DNA of 64,000 nt. Source: Aquirhabdus sp. GTDB lineage: Bacteria; Pseudomonadota; Gammaproteobacteria; Pseudomonadales; Moraxellaceae. Numbering within the stretch: position 1 is the first letter of the stretch; the number at the start of each line of letters is the position of its first letter. This document shows, one piece after another, positions 62,567 to 64,000 of this stretch. Location of the stretch: assembly GCA_030149815.1 (NCBI GenBank), contig JASLHI010000005.1, positions 1-64,000 on the forward strand, read 5' to 3'. The position numbers were made by a program, and so were the translations under genes. The notes beneath the pieces are model-generated. The model saw only the letters and a program-made list of their open reading frames with translations, searched no databases and was not told where the DNA came from.

Positions 62567-63496
62567 GTGGATATTTTCATTCAACAGCTTGCTAATGGTT
62601 TGATTATTGGCAGTATTTACGCATTGATCGCGCTGGGCTATACCATGGTGTATGGCATTCTTGGATTGATCAATTTTGCACATGGTGATGTGGTGATGGT
62701 CGGGGCAATGACGACTGTGACAATTTTGACCACATTGATTGGCTTTAATTTGGGAATTCCGCCTTATTTATTATTAGTGATCGCTGTATTACTAGCATTG
62801 CCTGTGTGTGCGTTGCTTGGATTTAGTATTGAACGAATTGCTTATCGACCACTCCGTCATGCACCGCGACTGGCACCGCTGATTACCGGGATTGGCGTGT
62901 CAATCATGCTGCAAAATCTGGCGATGATGATTTGGGGGCGGGGTTATCAGCGTTTTCCTGATGTGTTGACCAGTATGCCGTTTACCATTTTTACCGCACG
63001 TATCACCGCATATCAGATGGGCACTTTTGTCTTGTCGATCGTACTGATGCTTGGCTTGTGGATCTTGGTGCAGCGGACTCGATTGGGTCGTGCAATGCGT
63101 GCAACGTCGCAGAACGACAAGGTTGCTGCATTGATGGGTGTGAATGTGAATCGCATTATTAGCAGCGTTTTTATGCTGGGTTCTGGATTAGGTTGTGTGG
63201 CTGGCGTCATGTATACCGCCAGTTATGGACAAGCCAGTGCGACGATGGGGTTTTTATTAGGTTTGAAAGCGTTTTCTGCAGCGGTTCTCGGTGGGATTGG
63301 GAATATTCGTGGTGCGGTGCTGGGTGGATTTGTGCTTGGCGTGATTGAGGCGATGGGTGCAGGTTATTTGTCAGATTGGACGCATGGTCTGATGGGCAGT
63401 GAATATAAAGATATTTTTGCATTCTTGGTGTTAATCGCGGTACTCATGGTTCGTCCTTCAGGTCTGCTCGGTGAGCGTCAGTCGGAGCGTGCTTAA
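62567..63496 (+). CDS. livH: Branched-chain amino-acid ABC transporter permease LivH
   Basis: 309 residues, about eight helices. Family motifs: QQLANGLIIGSIYALIALGYTMVYGI, LINFAHGDVVMVGA, GFSIERIAYRPLRHAPRLAPLITGIG and the EAA-like loop with ALLGVNVNRII-type GVNVNRIISSVF. Start GTG 62567, with AGGA 12 bases upstream. Its stop overlaps the start of livM (TAATG), as in LIV-I type operons. It imports branched-chain amino acids or, in related systems, urea or amides; the binding-protein and ATPase genes lie outside the window. Confidence 0.94.
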   Translation: MDIFIQQLANGLIIGSIYALIALGYTMVYGILGLINFAHGDVVMVGAMTTVTILTTLIGFNLGIPPYLLLVIAVLLALPVCALLGFSIERIAYRPLRHAPRLAPLITGIGVSIMLQNLAMMIWGRGYQRFPDVLTSMPFTIFTARITAYQMGTFVLSIVLMLGLWILVQRTRLGRAMRATSQNDKVAALMGVNVNRIISSVFMLGSGLGCVAGVMYTASYGQASATMGFLLGLKAFSAAVLGGIGNIRGAVLGGFVLGVIEAMGAGYLSDWTHGLMGSEYKDIFAFLVLIAVLMVRPSGLLGERQSERA

Positions 63497-64000
63497 TGAC
63501 GGATAACCAAACTTCGCCTGATGTGGCTACTTTTATCATGAATAAAAAAACAATGTCAGCGAAGAAAAAAGCTGCATTTGCTTTGCTTGCCATCAGTTTG
63601 ATGCTTTTACCGTTTGCTCTCGGCGTCATGGGACCTTCGTGGGTGCGTACAGCGGATTATGCGTTGTTGTATTGCATGTTGGCGTTAGGCTTGAACATTG
63701 TTGTGGGCTATGCGGGTTTACTTGATTTAGGCTATATCGCTTTCTATGCGCTGGGTGCGTATATGGTTGCGGTACTCGCTTCACCGCATCTCAATATCCA
63801 TGTTTCGCCGTGGTTACTCATTCCGATTGGTGCTGGTTTTGCTGGCTTGGCGGGTGCAATTTTGGGTGCGCCAACCTTGAAGTTACGCGGGGATTATCTT
63901 GCGATTGTGACTTTAGGTTTCGGTGAGATTGTGAGGTTGTTTATGCAGAACCTCGATCGTCCAATCAATATTACCAATGGTACGCAAGGTATTAGTGGGA
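63496..64000 (+). CDS. livM: Branched-chain amino-acid ABC transporter permease LivM (3' end beyond window)
   Basis: 168 codons from ATG 63496, sharing the A of the livH TAA stop, and still open at 64000. After a polar leader of about 20 residues come helices with the LivM signatures: ALLYCMLALGLNIVVGYAGLLDLGYIAFYALGAYM, then GAPTLKLRGDYLAIVTLGFGEIVRL. Full LivM is about 350-420 residues, so roughly half is missing here. Second permease of the same importer. Confidence 0.93.
   Translation, partial: MTDNQTSPDVATFIMNKKTMSAKKKAAFALLAISLMLLPFALGVMGPSWVRTADYALLYCMLALGLNIVVGYAGLLDLGYIAFYALGAYMVAVLASPHLNIHVSPWLLIPIGAGFAGLAGAILGAPTLKLRGDYLAIVTLGFGEIVRLFMQNLDRPINITNGTQGISG

Noticed and set aside
1..64000. 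CRISPR arrays, complete insertion sequences or prophage
   Set aside because: No regularly spaced repeat series, no transposase gene and no phage structural gene was seen; the only mobile trace is the remnant at 11.7-13.4 kb.

Overview
The window looks like chromosomal DNA of a low-to-moderate GC gammaproteobacterium of the Pseudomonadales, most like Moraxellaceae (Acinetobacter and relatives). The grounds are gene order and protein resemblance: yhbY divergent from rlmE-ftsH-folP, a YheV-type zinc ribbon overlapping prlC, and Acinetobacter-like nucleotide-sugar genes. No species can be named from sequence alone.

Layout. 1-9.2 kb: end of a fused TRAP permease gene, a DMT exporter, a small membrane protein, yheV-prlC and rnr. 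9.3-11.7 kb: tRNA-Leu(CAG), an AI-2E-family permease, a small lipoprotein, tRNA-Ser(GCU) and tRNA-Arg(ACG). 11.7-13.4 kb: a decayed integrative element beside tRNA-Arg, with a truncated integrase, repeated GACGGTAA sites at both ends and three small cargo genes, one of them (54 aa, zinc ribbon) very short. 13.5-23.1 kb: a GGDEF diguanylate cyclase, an RND adaptor/pump pair with a divergent TetR regulator, a secreted DNA/RNA nuclease and kup. 23.2 kb: tRNA-Ser(GGA).

23.9-50.1 kb is a one-directional Wzx/Wzy-type surface polysaccharide locus: wza-wzb-wzc, then genes for three nucleotide sugars. These are UDP-GalNAcA (TviB/TviC type), a 2-acetamido-2,6-dideoxy-L-hexose (FnlA-type dehydratase, RmlD-type reductase, WecB-type epimerase; probably L-QuiNAc), and UDP-diNAcBac (PglF/PglE/PglD types, with a PglC-type initiating transferase). 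Two further glycosyltransferases, Wzy, Wzx, an acyltransferase with an SGNH domain and a Tat-exported beta-helix protein complete the set. One initiating transferase plus two glycosyltransferases predicts a trisaccharide repeat, matching the three sugar pathways. Between the PglE-like and PglF-like genes sits an unexplained pair: a Gly-tethered lipoprotein and an outer-membrane beta-barrel.

50.2-64 kb: a small secreted peptide gene, yhbY, rlmE, ftsH, folP, an AraC-GyrI regulator, a dmeF/dmeR-type metal efflux pair with a clear operator, a compact type II restriction-modification operon, a carotenoid oxygenase with a divergent TetR gene, a membrane protein, and livH plus the 5' part of livM running off the window.

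Many starts were reassigned from Shine-Dalgarno position and family N-termini (GTG for wzb and the second glycosyltransferase, TTG for ftsH). All function calls come from motif and family recognition by eye; no search was run.
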